DNA of 64,000 nt from Lewinellaceae bacterium (GCA_016716135.1 JADJWX010000010.1:62001-126000); one strand, 5' to 3'. Positions 42,054 to 51,795 are shown, numbered from the stretch's first letter. Numbers and translations: made by a program. The notes: generated by a model not told the origin, from the letters alone.

Positions 42054-43389
42054 TTAGTTGCCAAAGTACGATTTCGCGTTTTTCCCACCTTCTTTCACTA
42101 TTTCCATGCGCTTTTTAAATTCGGTTGCTTTCTCCAGATCATCCTCACGGGCGTAAATTTCCGAAAGCGCGATCAGGGTATTCAGATCGTTGGGGTTAAG
42201 TCTTTCTGCTTTCTGGAAATAGGGTAATGCCTGGTTGAACAGCGCGATGATCTCGTCGCGCAGCTTTCATATTTTTCAGTGCAGCTGCCGAAAAATCGTC
42301 TTGCGGTAGGGCGTTGAGCTCCTGCGTGCGTACAGCCGCTTTGTTGAAGATCAGGGCGCCGAGCGAATAAACAGCATCTACATTGGTTGAATCGACATTT
42401 TGTGCCTGCTCGTAATTGTTTTTGGCTTTGTCGAAATATTCGGCGGCCTTTTCTTCATTTTTAGCTTTCATTTCGCGTTGGTGCAGGTTATCGTAAACGC
42501 TGCCAAGCGTGACCCAAAGGCTAACGTTGGTAGGCTCCTGTTTGATTGCCTGCTCCAGGCGGCTGATCAGTTCCTCCAATTTTCCTTTTTGCAGGTAGGC
42601 GTTAATTTCAGCAAACAACAAGCCCGGGTCGTTCGGGAATTTTTTGCGCCCTTCTGCCAAAACTTTATCGGCAGCAGTAGTATCGCCCTTTTCCTGGTAA
42701 ACATTGTACAAACCTTCGTAAATGGCCGGTTTGTCGGTATTGTTATCGTAGCTCTGTTTGTAGTAAGCTTCAGCCCGGTCCGTTTTATTGGCCAGTTGGG
42801 CGGCTAATGCAGTGATATACAGTTGGTTGTTGAACTGTTCCGGGTCGTCAAGCAGGCTGGTGGCTTTATTCTCGCTGAGAATTTTATGGCTGTTCAGGGC
42901 CGCTTCAAAGGATTGGAAAGCCTTCTCGAAAGCTCCCGCTTCGTATTTGGTTACGCCGATATTTATCAGGTGACCTTGTACTTCACCGATACCTTTGACG
43001 GCATCGGTTTTCTGATAGCTTTTGGTAGCCAATTCGTAACCTTTGGCAAAGGCATTGTATGCTTCCAAGGCGTCGTTGTCGCCACTCAGTTTTGCATTGG
43101 GATCCAAGAGGCGGCGGGCCATGTCGCGCTGCAAAATTGTGTTGTAAATTTCCCCTTTTGTTATCCAGGAAGCAGGATTTGCCTGTACTTCGGCATCTTG
43201 GAGCGCCTGGTCCATTTTTGACTTGGCTTCTTCCAGTTTGTTGCCATTATTGGAAGGGTCGATGTTATAACTGGTAAGCGCCCGGCCGGCTTGTTTGGCC
43301 AATTTACCGGCGTCTTCCTGCGCCTGTGCAAGGGCCACGGTCAGCAGAAAGCAGCAAAGCGAGAGAAACGATTTTTTCATTATTTTCAA
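42054..43389 (-). pseudogene. Exported TPR-repeat protein gene, frameshift near the 3' end
   Basis: From ATG 43389 a signal peptide (SFLSLCCFLLTVALAQAQ) and ~370 residues of TPR-like helical pairs are in frame (AEAYYKQSYDNNTDKPAIYE, PTNVSLWVTLGSVYDNLHQ, NVDSTNVDAVYSLGALIFNK). After LKNMKAAR the frame runs to a premature stop at 42196. In another frame the protein clearly continues DEIIALFNQALPYFQKAERL, NPNDLNTLIALSEIYARED, ending AKSYFGN with a TAA at 42054-42056. Two bases lost from the CGCGC at 42257-42261 (or one gained) explain it. Intact length would be ~444 residues. It is probably a periplasmic protein-protein interaction scaffold. Either a real mutation or a sequence error; the lost part is a terminal TPR, so partial function is possible. 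Confidence 0.85.
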
Positions 43390-43499
43390 TTTTTTTATTT
43401 GTTATGGATTGCGCCCTTTAGACGCATAATCTTCGGGAAAATTTCTAACAGAACGTTAATGGCAAATGCCCAAAAACATCCTGACTTCAATGCGATCGC

Positions 43500-45989
43500 T
43501 TATTCCTCCAGTTCAGGAACTTCTTCAGCAGGCCCGTCTTCATCGGCGGCAACCTTAACGACGGTAACATCAGCAATTTGATCGTTATCGCTCAGCCGGA
43601 TCACTTTCACCCCTTGGGTTGCCCGACCCATGACGCGCATCTCGCTCGCCGGTGTTCGGATGGTAACGCCATTGCTGGTGGTGATCATCAGATCGTCTTC
43701 GTCGGTAACCAATTTGATGGCAACCAGTTTACCGGTTTTTGCGGTCACCTGCATGGTTTTTACCCCTTTGCCTCCGCGTCCTTGCGTGGGGTAATCGTCC
43801 AGGGAAGTGCGTTTGCCAAGGCCATTTTCGGAGACAACCAAAATCGTGGCCGCTTCATCTGCAGGGTCTACGCAAACCATCCCGACCACGGCATCGCCGG
43901 AACCTTCGGCGACCCGGATACCGCGTACGCCTGCCGTATTCCGGCCCATGGCACGCGCGTCTTTTTCATTAAAACGGATGGCGCGACCGGAGCGCACGGC
44001 CAACAATATTTCATTGTTGCCATTGGTCAGTTTAGCCTCGATCAATGCATCCCCGTCCTTGATTTCTATGGCATTGATACCACCCTGGCGGGGCCGGGAA
44101 TAGGCTTCCAGAACCGTTTTTTTGATCTGCCCCATTTTGGTGCAGAAAACGATGTGGTGGTTGTTTATAAACTCCTCATCATCGAGTTTTTTCACGATAA
44201 TAAAGGCGCGGACTTTATCATCCTTGGGAATGTTCAGGAGGTTCTGGATGACACGTCCGGCCGTAGATTTTCCGCCTTCCGGAATTTCGTACACTTTTAA
44301 CCAAAAACACCGGCCGCTTTCCGTGAAGAGCAGGATGGTTTGGTGGTTGGTTGCCGCAAACATGTGCTCCACAAAATCTTCATTGCGGGTGCGTACGCCT
44401 TGTGCGCCCCGACCGCCCCGGCCCTGGGCGCGGTATTCGGTGATCGGCGTGCGTTTGATATAACCGGCATGGCTGATGGTGATCACCACTTCCTCATCTT
44501 CGATCAAATCTTCGATGCTGATATCGGCTTCGTTCAACTCAATGGCTGTGCGCCGGTCGTCACCATAGCGATCCATTATTTCAGTTGTTTCCGCTTTGAT
44601 GATGCCGCGCTGGAGGCCTTCGTCGGCCAAAATCGCCTTTAATTCGGCAATCTTGCGCTGCAACTCTTCATATTCAGCCCGTACTTTATCGCGTTCCAGG
44701 CCGGTGAGTTGTTGCAAACGCATGGCCAGAATAGCGCGAGCCTGGAGTTCCGACAGACCGAACCTTTCGATCAACCCTTCCCGCGCCTCGTCGGCATCTT
44801 TGGACGCCCGAATCAATGCAATTACCTCGTCAAGGTGGTCCAGGGCGATGAGCAGCCCTTCAAGGATATGCGCGCGCTCCTCGGCTTTCCGAAGTTCATA
44901 ACGGGTTCGCCGAACGATTACTTCCAACCGGAACTTGATGAACTCGTCAATCTGATCCTTCAGGTTCAGGGTGTGCGGCCGGCCGTTTACCAGGGCGATG
45001 TTGTTGATGCCGTAGCTGGTTTGAAGCGGCGTAAGCTTGAACAACTGACTGAGAATCACATTGGCTGCCGCATCGCGCCGGATTTCGATGACGATTCGGA
45101 CGCCCTCGCGGTTCGTTTCGTCGCGTACATCCGAAATGCCAATTACTTTTTTCTCATTCACCAACTCGGCAATTTTTGAAATCAACATTGCCTTGTTGAC
45201 CTGATAGGGGATTTCGGTGACGATGATTGACTCCCGGCCTTTGTCGTCGACCTCAATATCAGCTTTTGCTCGCACAACAACCCGTCCGCGTCCGGTGCGG
45301 AAGCCTTCCTGTACACCCGAAAGCCCGTGAATGATTCCACCGGTCGGGAAATCAGGTGCTTGAACATACTGCATGAGCTCCTCTACATCCATATCCGGCT
45401 TGTCAACTGCAGCAAGAATTGCAGCGCAAACCTCCCGGAGATTGTGGGGCAGCATATTAGTCGCCATGCCTACCGCAATACCGCTGGCCCCGTTTACCAA
45501 TAGATTTGGAAACTTGGTCGGGAGTACAGTTGGCTCCTCCAGCGAGTCATCGAAATTCAGTTGAAAATCAATGGTTTCTTTGTCAATGTCCCCGAGCATT
45601 TCGTCGGCTACACGGCGCAGCCGCGCCTCGGTGTAACGCATTGCTGCGGGGCTGTCGCCGTCCATCGATCCAAAGTTACCCTGGCCGTCAACCAAAGGGT
45701 AGCGCAGGCTCCATTCCTGGGCCATCCGGACCATGGTATCGTACACCGAACTATCGCCGTGCGGGTGGTATTTGCCGAGCACCTCGCCGACAATACGGGC
45801 CGATTTTTTATAGGGTTTACTGTAAGTGACGCCCAAATCCAGCATACCGTATAATACGCGACGGTGAACAGGTTTAAGGCCATCGCGTACATCCGGCAGT
45901 GCCCGGCTGACGATTACCGACATGGAGTAATCGATGTACGCGGTTTTTAGTTCTTCCTCAATATTGATGGAAACAATCCTCGAGTCCAT
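43500..45989 (-). CDS. gyrA: DNA gyrase subunit A
   Basis: 829 residues. It opens IVSINIEEELKTAYIDYSMS, the usual N-terminus. The catalytic Tyr119 is in AAMRYTEARL. The quinolone-determining region GKYHPHGDSSVYDTMVRMAQ carries Ser80 and Asp84, the residues found in susceptible strains. The coiled-coil and gate follow (~330-490). The C-terminal domain has six blade-like repeats (~505-800) with the GyrA box as QGRGGKG. It ends in an acidic tail (DEDGPAEEVPELEE). With GyrB it supercoils DNA. Longer C-terminal blades plus the box argue for gyrase rather than topoisomerase IV ParC. Promoter core at 46088-46095. Confidence 0.97.
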   Translation of the reverse strand: MDSRIVSINIEEELKTAYIDYSMSVIVSRALPDVRDGLKPVHRRVLYGMLDLGVTYSKPYKKSARIVGEVLGKYHPHGDSSVYDTMVRMAQEWSLRYPLVDGQGNFGSMDGDSPAAMRYTEARLRRVADEMLGDIDKETIDFQLNFDDSLEEPTVLPTKFPNLLVNGASGIAVGMATNMLPHNLREVCAAILAAVDKPDMDVEELMQYVQAPDFPTGGIIHGLSGVQEGFRTGRGRVVVRAKADIEVDDKGRESIIVTEIPYQVNKAMLISKIAELVNEKKVIGISDVRDETNREGVRIVIEIRRDAAANVILSQLFKLTPLQTSYGINNIALVNGRPHTLNLKDQIDEFIKFRLEVIVRRTRYELRKAEERAHILEGLLIALDHLDEVIALIRASKDADEAREGLIERFGLSELQARAILAMRLQQLTGLERDKVRAEYEELQRKIAELKAILADEGLQRGIIKAETTEIMDRYGDDRRTAIELNEADISIEDLIEDEEVVITISHAGYIKRTPITEYRAQGRGGRGAQGVRTRNEDFVEHMFAATNHQTILLFTESGRCFWLKVYEIPEGGKSTAGRVIQNLLNIPKDDKVRAFIIVKKLDDEEFINNHHIVFCTKMGQIKKTVLEAYSRPRQGGINAIEIKDGDALIEAKLTNGNNEILLAVRSGRAIRFNEKDARAMGRNTAGVRGIRVAEGSGDAVVGMVCVDPADEAATILVVSENGLGKRTSLDDYPTQGRGGKGVKTMQVTAKTGKLVAIKLVTDEDDLMITTSNGVTIRTPASEMRVMGRATQGVKVIRLSDNDQIADVTVVKVAADEDGPAEEVPELEE

Positions 45990-46087
45990 TCGTAAATTTT
46001 ACAAGTTTAACTGAGCGGTTTGCCTGGATGATTGCGTAAGGAAAAGGCAGGATTTTTAATGAAAAAACACGTAGACAAACCGGTGCG

Positions 46088-46095
46088 CGAAGATA
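46088..46095 (-). promoter_or_regulatory. Candidate gyrA promoter
   Basis: Minus strand TATCTTCG followed by CGC, one base off TAnnTTTG; ~93 nt leader to ATG 45989. Confidence 0.35.
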
Positions 46096-46245
46096 CTAAA
46101 ATTAACGATTTTTAACCCCAAAGGAATCCCCTCGAAAAAACTTTAATAGGCTTGTAACAAGGTATTAACCGGGCTTAACCAAGATCAGGACACCAACGAC
46201 TGTTTTAGGGTTGAATAGTCAAAACAAACTCAAACTATCGTACAC

Positions 46246-46983
46246 ATGAAAAAGTCCATCATCATTGCTTTGCTCGGCTTCGGCCTGTTTCAAAATATCA
46301 ATGCGCAGGTAGCCATAGGCTTCAAAACCGGTGTCAATTTTGCTTCCGTACATACGACAGACCTGATTGATCAGACAGCGCCGGATTTCAATTTTACCCC
46401 CGGCTGGAATGCAGGATTGGTTACTGAAATAAATTTCGGGAACTATTTTGCCCTTCAACCGGAGCTGAATTGGGTGCAAAAAGGGTTTTCCTGGAACGAA
46501 TCTTTGGGTATTCCGCTCGGGAATGTTGAAATTCCCCTGGGTGCGAACGCTACCTTTCGAACCAACTACCTTGAAGTTCCCCTGTTGGCCAAGTTAAAAC
46601 TGGGTAACGAACGCATCCAGGGTTATGTGGCAGCAGGGCCATCTTTCGGTTATGCCATGAACGCCAAGATCATCACCCGCCCGCGGTTGTTTTTCGAATT
46701 CGATCCGATCAAAACAAATGTGAACCTGGATAACCTGAATTACGAACGTTTTGATATTTCAGCTACCGGAGGACTTGGTATTCAGGTCAATCTGAATGGC
46801 GCCAGTATTTTTGCCGATGCCCGATATACCCATGGTTTTACGGAATTGTATGATTTCCCGGTGGTGAATGAACAAATCAAAAACAAGGGTATTGCCTTGA
46901 GTGCCGGCGTGTTATTCAATTTGCAAGCCACTGCTCCTAAAGCAAAACGCCCCGGGACGAGCCGCCCAACCATGCGCCGTTAA
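46246..46983 (+). CDS. PorT-family outer-membrane beta-barrel protein
   Basis: 245 residues. Signal peptide (MKKSIIIALLGFGLFQNINAQ), then an eight-strand type barrel with alternating hydrophobic strands: IGFKTGVNFASVHTTDL at the start, YFALQPELNWVQKGF, YLEVPLLAKLKLGNE, GYVAAGPSFGYAMNAKI. This matches the OMP_b-brl_2 / PorT group; the true T9SS component PorT is one of many such proteins, so a secretion role cannot be claimed. It ends in a basic, Pro-rich tail (KAKRPGTSRPTMRR) outside the barrel, which is unusual. Single-gene unit divergent from gyrA. Confidence 0.85.
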   Translation: MKKSIIIALLGFGLFQNINAQVAIGFKTGVNFASVHTTDLIDQTAPDFNFTPGWNAGLVTEINFGNYFALQPELNWVQKGFSWNESLGIPLGNVEIPLGANATFRTNYLEVPLLAKLKLGNERIQGYVAAGPSFGYAMNAKIITRPRLFFEFDPIKTNVNLDNLNYERFDISATGGLGIQVNLNGASIFADARYTHGFTELYDFPVVNEQIKNKGIALSAGVLFNLQATAPKAKRPGTSRPTMRR

Positions 46984-47095
46984 ACTTGTTTTTTTGCAAA
47001 CAAAATATTCCATTCCGAAGTTGCTATCTTGTCCGGGGAGGTGGGTTATACGACCCGCCTCCTTTTGGTTAATATTGAAGTCGAATAAATAAGCC

Positions 47096-48774
47096 ATGGT
47101 TTACCGGAATTTCCTTTTGCTGTTGTTGATCTGCTTTAGCGCAACGGTTTCAGCCCAGAAACCAGGCCTGTCCAAGTGGTGGGTACAATTTTCAGATAAA
47201 ACGGACTCGCCATTTTGCACCTGCCGGCCTGCCGAATTTTTGTCTGCCCGTGCATTGGATCGCCGGGCACGCGCTGGTATTGCCATTTCGGAAAATGATC
47301 TCCCGGTAAATCCGGCCTATGTTAATGCGCTGATTGTGAGCGGGTGCGGATTCATAGCACGTCAAAATGGCTGAATTCGGCCACCGTAATCGCCGACTCC
47401 AGCAGTGCGGCAGCGTTAAGGGAATTGCCATTTGTAGCCCAGGTCCAGTATTTGGGGCCGGATATCAAAGTCAAAAACCCGCCTAATAACCCTCCGGGAA
47501 AGCGGCCTGGAATACCGGTTATCCCGGAACTGCCGGAGGGTCAAAGTATTTATGGTTATGCTTCTTTGCAAAACAGCTTGTTGGGAGTGCCTTTTGTACA
47601 CGCCACGGGCAATCGGGGTGCGGGCATCTGGGTTGCCGTGCTGGACGGTGGCTTCACGAATGCCGATGTTTTGCCGTTTTTCGACAGTGTTGCCTTGCAG
47701 GGCCGGCTTCACCAGGGTTGGGATTTTGTGGAACGGGACGGTGCCGTTTACGAAAGCGCAGCACATGGCACTTCGGTGTTATCTGTCATGGCATCTGATT
47801 TGTCCGGCTATTTTGTGGGTACCGCGCCGGAGGCCACCTATTTTTTGTTAAAAACAGAAGATACGGGAGGTGAATTTCCGGTAGAAGAAACCAATTGGAT
47901 TGCGGGGGCCGAATGGGCCGACAGTATCGGCGTGGATATTATAAATGCCTCCCTGGGCTACACTGTTTTCAACGACACGACATTGAGCCATACCTTTTCT
48001 GACCTTGATGGGCGCAGCAGCTTAGGCTCGCGGGGAGCCGCCATCGCCGCTTCCAAGGGCATGTTGGTGCTGAACAGCGCCGGCAATTCCGGGGAAGACA
48101 GTTGGAAATACCTCGGCGTGCCTGCCGATGCGCCTGGCGTGATTGCCGTAGGCGCGGTGCAACACGATGGGAACCGGGCAAGTTTCAGTTCAATCGGACC
48201 CTCGGCCGATGGGCGGATCAAACCCGATTTGATGGCGCCAGGAGAGATGGTGGTGGTGGCCGGCAATTCCGGTACGGAGTTGGGTTTGTCCAACGGAACT
48301 TCCCTGGCTTCGCCTATGCTGGCCGGCGCTCTGGCCAGTTTATGGAGCGGGTATCCGGAAAAAACAGCTGACGAAATATTCGATGCCGTAGTCCGCTATT
48401 CCGATCAAGCCGGCCAGCCGGATAATCTTCGGGGGTACGGGTTACCCGACATGGCCGTTTCCTGGCTGGCACTGGGGGGCTATTTGACTGCCAATTCGCC
48501 CAATGATGCCCGGGGTGGTTTTTTTGCTTTTGACCGGGCAGGAGGCTCATTTCGGTTTGTGCTGCTACCAGGTGTGGTGGCCGAACAGCCGCAATCGGTT
48601 GAACTGCGCGACTTGTTGGGCAACCCAATTCGTCGCGGAAAGGTGCATTGGAAACCCGGGCTGTTGTCAACGCTGACTTTTACCGGCATGCAGGATTTGC
48701 CGGCCGGTTTTTACCAGATTGTTTTACACACTGGCAAAGGAAAACGGCATTTGGTCGGCCTGGTTTGGCCGTAA
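47096..48774 (+). pseudogene. Subtilisin-like S8 peptidase with T9SS tail, single frameshift
   Basis: The start at 47096 gives a signal peptide (FLLLLLICFSATVSAQK) and the N-terminal prodomain to LIVSG, then a stop after 93 codons. In the next frame the gene continues RIHSTSKWLNSATV. Adding one G to the GGG at 47342-47344 restores SGVRIHSTSKW and a ~559-residue protein. The catalytic triad is present: Asp in WVAVLDGGFTN, His in AAHGTSVLSVM, Ser in NGTSLASPMLAGAL. The last ~75 residues (SVELRDLLGNPIRRG ... LPAGFYQIVLHTGKGKR) look like a T9SS type A sorting domain. So it is a secreted serine protease if intact. Its stop codon lies in the palindromic element at 48772. The frameshift may be real or a sequence error. 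Confidence 0.88.
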
Positions 48775-48818
48775 CGCCGGCAGTTAGCCGGCGTCAGAAT
48801 TGCTAACTGCCGGCGTTA
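48772..48818. repeat. Palindromic intergenic element with TAACGCCG ends, copy 2
   Basis: Perfect 18-bp inverted arms at 48771-48788 and 48802-48819 around a 13-nt loop. The left part reads TAACGCCG-N6-AGCCGGCGT, the same core as at 7585-7607. As there, the first TAA is the stop of the rightward gene (subtilase) and the last TTA is the stop of the leftward gene (pgk). It probably terminates both. Confidence 0.85.
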
Positions 48819-50012
48819 CATTGCCTTTATCCCCGGCAATTCCTTGCCTTCCAGATACTCCAACATGGCGCCGCCGCCGGTGGAAACAAAGCTCACTTTC
48901 TTGGCCAGTTTCAATTGCGAAACGGCAGCCACAGAATCGCCGCCGCCTACCATTGAAAAGGCGCCCTTTGTTGTAGCGCGGGCAACAGACCGGGCTACGT
49001 ATTTTGTGCCTTCGGCAAAAGCGGGCATTTCAAAAACGCCCATTGGGCCGTTCCAGATAATGGTTTTGCTTTGGCGGATTGTACGACCGTATGTTTTTGC
49101 GGCAGAGGGGCCAATGTCGAGGCCCATCCAACCGTCGGGAATTTGATTGCTGGGAAAAACCTGAACTGCGGCATCGGCGGCAAACTTGTCGCCGCAAACC
49201 GAGTCGCGGGGTAACAATACTTTCACACCGGCAGCTTTGGCATTTTTCAAAAAATCTTTAGCGGCCTTGACTTTTTCTGCCTCTACGAGGGAGTTGCCGA
49301 CAGTGCCTTTTTTTGCCAGCATAAACGTGTAGGCCATGGCACCGCCGATGATGATGTTGTCGGCAAAATGCAGGAAGCGTTCCAGCAAGACAATTTTGTC
49401 GCTCACTTTGGCGCCGCCAACGATGCAGGTTACCGGCTTTTCCGGGTTTTTCATCACCCGGTTGGCGTTTTCGATTTCGCGTTCCATCAAGAGTCCGAAA
49501 CACTTGTGCGCACTATCGAAGTAGTTGGCCACAATCGTAGTACTGGCATGGGCGCGATGGGCGGTGCCGAACGCATCGTTCACGTAAACGTCTCCAAGGG
49601 CAGCCAGTTTTTGGGCAAATGCGGCATCGCCTTTCTCTTCTTCCGGGTAAAACCTGGTGTTCTCCAATAGTAGTACTTCACCGGGTTTGAGTGCCGCAGC
49701 CTTTTTGGTGGCGGTTTTGCCCACGCAATCGTCAGCAAAATGTACCCGGGTTTTCAATTTGCGCCGCAGGTGCGAGACCAAGTGCTTTAAGGTGAATTTC
49801 TCCCGGTTGATAGTCCCGTCTTCCTTCAGTTTTTGCAAGGGACGGCCCATGTGCGACATCAGGATGGCGGAGCCGCCTTCATCCAGAATCTGGCGGATAG
49901 TCGGGAGTGCTTCCCGGATGCGGGTATCATCCGTAATTTTATAACTGGCATCCAGGGGAACATTAAAGTCTACCCGGACGAGTGCCTTTTTGTTTTTAAA
50001 CTTGATTTTCAT
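48816..50012 (-). CDS. pgk: Phosphoglycerate kinase
   Basis: Converts 1,3-bisphosphoglycerate and ADP to 3-phosphoglycerate and ATP. 398 residues, normal length. It opens KKALVRVDFNVPLDASYKIT, the PGK signature, followed by SHMGRPLQKLKEDG and FADDCVGKTA. The C-terminal nucleotide domain has KVSDKIVLLERFL, GGAMAYTFMLAKKGTVGNS, WNGPMGVFEMPAFAEGT and the end FVSTGGGAMLEYLEGKELPG. gap lies 104 bp upstream on the same strand, with a terminator hairpin between them, so expression may be partly separate. Confidence 0.98.
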   Translation of the reverse strand: MKIKFKNKKALVRVDFNVPLDASYKITDDTRIREALPTIRQILDEGGSAILMSHMGRPLQKLKEDGTINREKFTLKHLVSHLRRKLKTRVHFADDCVGKTATKKAAALKPGEVLLLENTRFYPEEEKGDAAFAQKLAALGDVYVNDAFGTAHRAHASTTIVANYFDSAHKCFGLLMEREIENANRVMKNPEKPVTCIVGGAKVSDKIVLLERFLHFADNIIIGGAMAYTFMLAKKGTVGNSLVEAEKVKAAKDFLKNAKAAGVKVLLPRDSVCGDKFAADAAVQVFPSNQIPDGWMGLDIGPSAAKTYGRTIRQSKTIIWNGPMGVFEMPAFAEGTKYVARSVARATTKGAFSMVGGGDSVAAVSQLKLAKKVSFVSTGGGAMLEYLEGKELPGIKAM

Positions 50013-50041
50013 ATTTGATGATGTTTCTTCCGGCTTAAAAA

Positions 50042-50078
50042 ACTTGGACCTCCGTGTATGAATCAGGGAAGTCCAAGT
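50042..50078 (-). terminator. Terminator between gap and pgk
   Basis: Arms ACTTGGAC (50042-50049) and GTCCAAGT (50071-50078), stem extended by three pairs past one mismatch. On the minus strand the stem is followed by TTTTTT, a classical U-tract. May reduce read-through from gap into pgk. Confidence 0.65.
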
Positions 50079-50116
50079 GCTATATTACCAATGTATTCGC
50101 AGTTTTAGAATGTAAA

Positions 50117-51109
50117 TCAGATCATGGCGGCAAGGTCGGCCAAACGCGCAGAATAACCGGCTTCATTGTCATACCAGCCTACAATTCGGCAGGTATTACC
50201 ATTAACCTGGGTGAGGCCGGCGTCAAAAATACACGAGTGCCTGTTGCGTACAATGTCGCTACTAACAATTGGATCTTCCGTGTATTGTAGAATGCCTTTC
50301 AATTTTGTCTCGGCCACAGTGCGAAACACCTGGTTGATTTCCTCAACAGTCGCAGTTTTTTTAATAGTCGCAACAACGTCGGTAATTGATCCGGTTGCTA
50401 CCGGTACCCGCATAGAGTGGGCCGCAATTTTGCCTTTGAGGTGCGGCGCAACAAGGACGACTGCCTTTGCAGCACCGGTACTGGTGGGCACAATATTTTG
50501 GGCTGCGGCCCGGGCACGGCGCAAATCGCGGTGCGGGCCATCCTGGATATTTTGGTCTGCGGTATAGGCGTGAATTGTGTTCATAAAAAACTGCTCAACA
50601 CCAAAAGCTTTGTCCAGGGTCATGATCAACGGCACCAGACAGTTGGTTGTGCAGGAGGCGTTGGAGATGATCGTGTCCGTCTTTTTGATCTTGTCGTGGT
50701 TAGCGCCGATTACATAGGTGGGCACATCATCCGCTTTAGGCGGCGCCGATAAAATTACACGCTTGGCGCCGGCCTGCAGGTGAAGTTCTGCTTTTTCACG
50801 AGCCAGGAAAATACCGGTGCATTCCAGCACTACATCAACTTTCAGTTTTTTCCAGGGGCATTCCGCCGGATTTCGAATGGCAGAGCCAAGGATCTGTTTA
50901 CCGTTTATGTATAGATATTCGTCGTCGGCAGTTACACCGCCTTCAAACTGGCCATGCATCGTATCGTATTTCAGCAGATGCGCCAGGGTTTGATTATCGG
51001 TCAGGTCATTAATGGCAACCACCTCAACATTTTTATTTTTAACCAAATTGCGAAAAGTGAGGCGGCCAATGCGACCGAAGCCGTTAATAGCAATACGTTT
51101 TTTTGCCAT
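50117..51109 (-). CDS. gap: Glyceraldehyde-3-phosphate dehydrogenase, type I
   Basis: 330 residues from ATG 51109 (MAKKRIAINGFGRIGRLTFR, the NAD-binding Rossmann start). The frame is open to 51178, but that extension contains the promoter core at 51176-51183 and is rejected. Catalytic Cys is in SNASCTTNCLVPL (~149-154) with the His in TIHAYTADQNI. Substrate motifs are RRARAAAQNIVPTSTGAAKA and the C-terminal NGNTCRIVGWYDNEAGYSAR. The acidic residue after the second strand is in VVAINDLTDN, favouring NAD+. Acts in glycolysis with pgk just downstream. Confidence 0.97.
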   Translation of the reverse strand: MAKKRIAINGFGRIGRLTFRNLVKNKNVEVVAINDLTDNQTLAHLLKYDTMHGQFEGGVTADDEYLYINGKQILGSAIRNPAECPWKKLKVDVVLECTGIFLAREKAELHLQAGAKRVILSAPPKADDVPTYVIGANHDKIKKTDTIISNASCTTNCLVPLIMTLDKAFGVEQFFMNTIHAYTADQNIQDGPHRDLRRARAAAQNIVPTSTGAAKAVVLVAPHLKGKIAAHSMRVPVATGSITDVVATIKKTATVEEINQVFRTVAETKLKGILQYTEDPIVSSDIVRNRHSCIFDAGLTQVNGNTCRIVGWYDNEAGYSARLADLAAMI

Positions 51110-51175
51110 GTGCGTATATTGTTTGGTAATGAACGGAAGCCCAGGTATGGGAGTTTTGTATATTCGATTATACGG

Positions 51176-51183
51176 CAAAAGTA
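51176..51183 (-). promoter_or_regulatory. Candidate gap promoter
   Basis: Minus strand TACTTTTG followed by CCG, an exact TAnnTTTG match; leader ~60 nt to ATG 51109. Confidence 0.45.
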
Positions 51184-51238
51184 GGTTTTTTAACGCAAAA
51201 ACGATACAAAAGCGATTTAGTGTTATTTTTACAAAAAG

Positions 51239-51652
51239 CTATTTTTTGGGCATTACCGTTCCGGTCATGGAGAGCCCGGTTCCGCGTTCCGGATCAAAAT
51301 TGGTTGTCACGGCAATCACTTTGTAAAATTCGCCCTCTTTCAAGGCATCATAGGTAACCCGGATGCTGCCTGTTTGGCCCGGCGGAATGGGTTCCTTGCT
51401 CCAGTCGGCCACGGTGCAATGGCAACCACTTTTGACTTCCAGGATTACCAGGCTGTCGGAACTGACATTTTTCACCTCAAACTTCCCTTCGTGTGGCGTT
51501 CCATATGGAATAGCGCCGGTCCGGATTTGCATGGGCTTCCATTCCACTTTTCCGGAATTTTGCGTGGGATCGCCAATTTTCATTTCCTGGGCATACGTTT
51601 GGCCGGCAAGGTACAGCAGGATAAAGGCAGGTAAAAACAACCGTGATTTCAT
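51239..51652 (-). CDS. DUF1573 exported protein
   Basis: 137 residues from ATG 51652 (MKSRLFLPAFILLYLAGQTYAQ, a standard signal peptide). The frame is open to 51673, but the promoter core at 51671-51678 overlaps that extension. The mature part is one Ig-like DUF1573 module: EGKFEVKNVSSDSLVILEVK, then SGCHCTVADWSKEPIPPGQT and IRVTYDALKEGEFYKVIAV. The CHC cysteines in VKSGCHCT are typical of the family. The role is unknown; DUF1573 proteins are numerous in Bacteroidota and considered periplasmic or surface. Lies downstream of the PKD protease, separated by a strong terminator, so it is a separate unit. Confidence 0.88.
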   Translation of the reverse strand: MKSRLFLPAFILLYLAGQTYAQEMKIGDPTQNSGKVEWKPMQIRTGAIPYGTPHEGKFEVKNVSSDSLVILEVKSGCHCTVADWSKEPIPPGQTGSIRVTYDALKEGEFYKVIAVTTNFDPERGTGLSMTGTVMPKK

Positions 51653-51670
51653 TGTTAAAAATTTAGCACC

Positions 51671-51678
51671 CAAAGGTA
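51671..51678 (-). promoter_or_regulatory. Promoter -7 element of the DUF1573 gene
   Basis: Minus strand TACCTTTG, an exact TAnnTTTG match; transcript start ~51664, ~12 nt before ATG 51652. Confidence 0.5.
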
Positions 51679-51741
51679 TTCTGCCCTTCCGGAACCTGCC
51701 GGTTGAGAAATTCGCTTTTCAAATTATTAACGTTTAAATAA

Positions 51742-51773
51742 AACAGGGCCGCAATTTGACTTGCGGCCCTGTT
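51742..51773 (-). terminator. Terminator of the PKD metalloprotease gene
   Basis: Perfect 13-bp arms AACAGGGCCGCAA and TTGCGGCCCTGTT with a 6-nt loop; on the minus strand the stem is followed by TTTATTTAA. Lies 23 bp past the stop. Confidence 0.8.
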
Positions 51774-51795
51774 CACGCCATATGCAGAAATTGCG

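Noticed and set aside
47344..48774. Independent subtilase gene with its own start
   Set aside because: The proposed start is an internal GTG without a signal peptide; the signal and prodomain are in the preceding frame just upstream.
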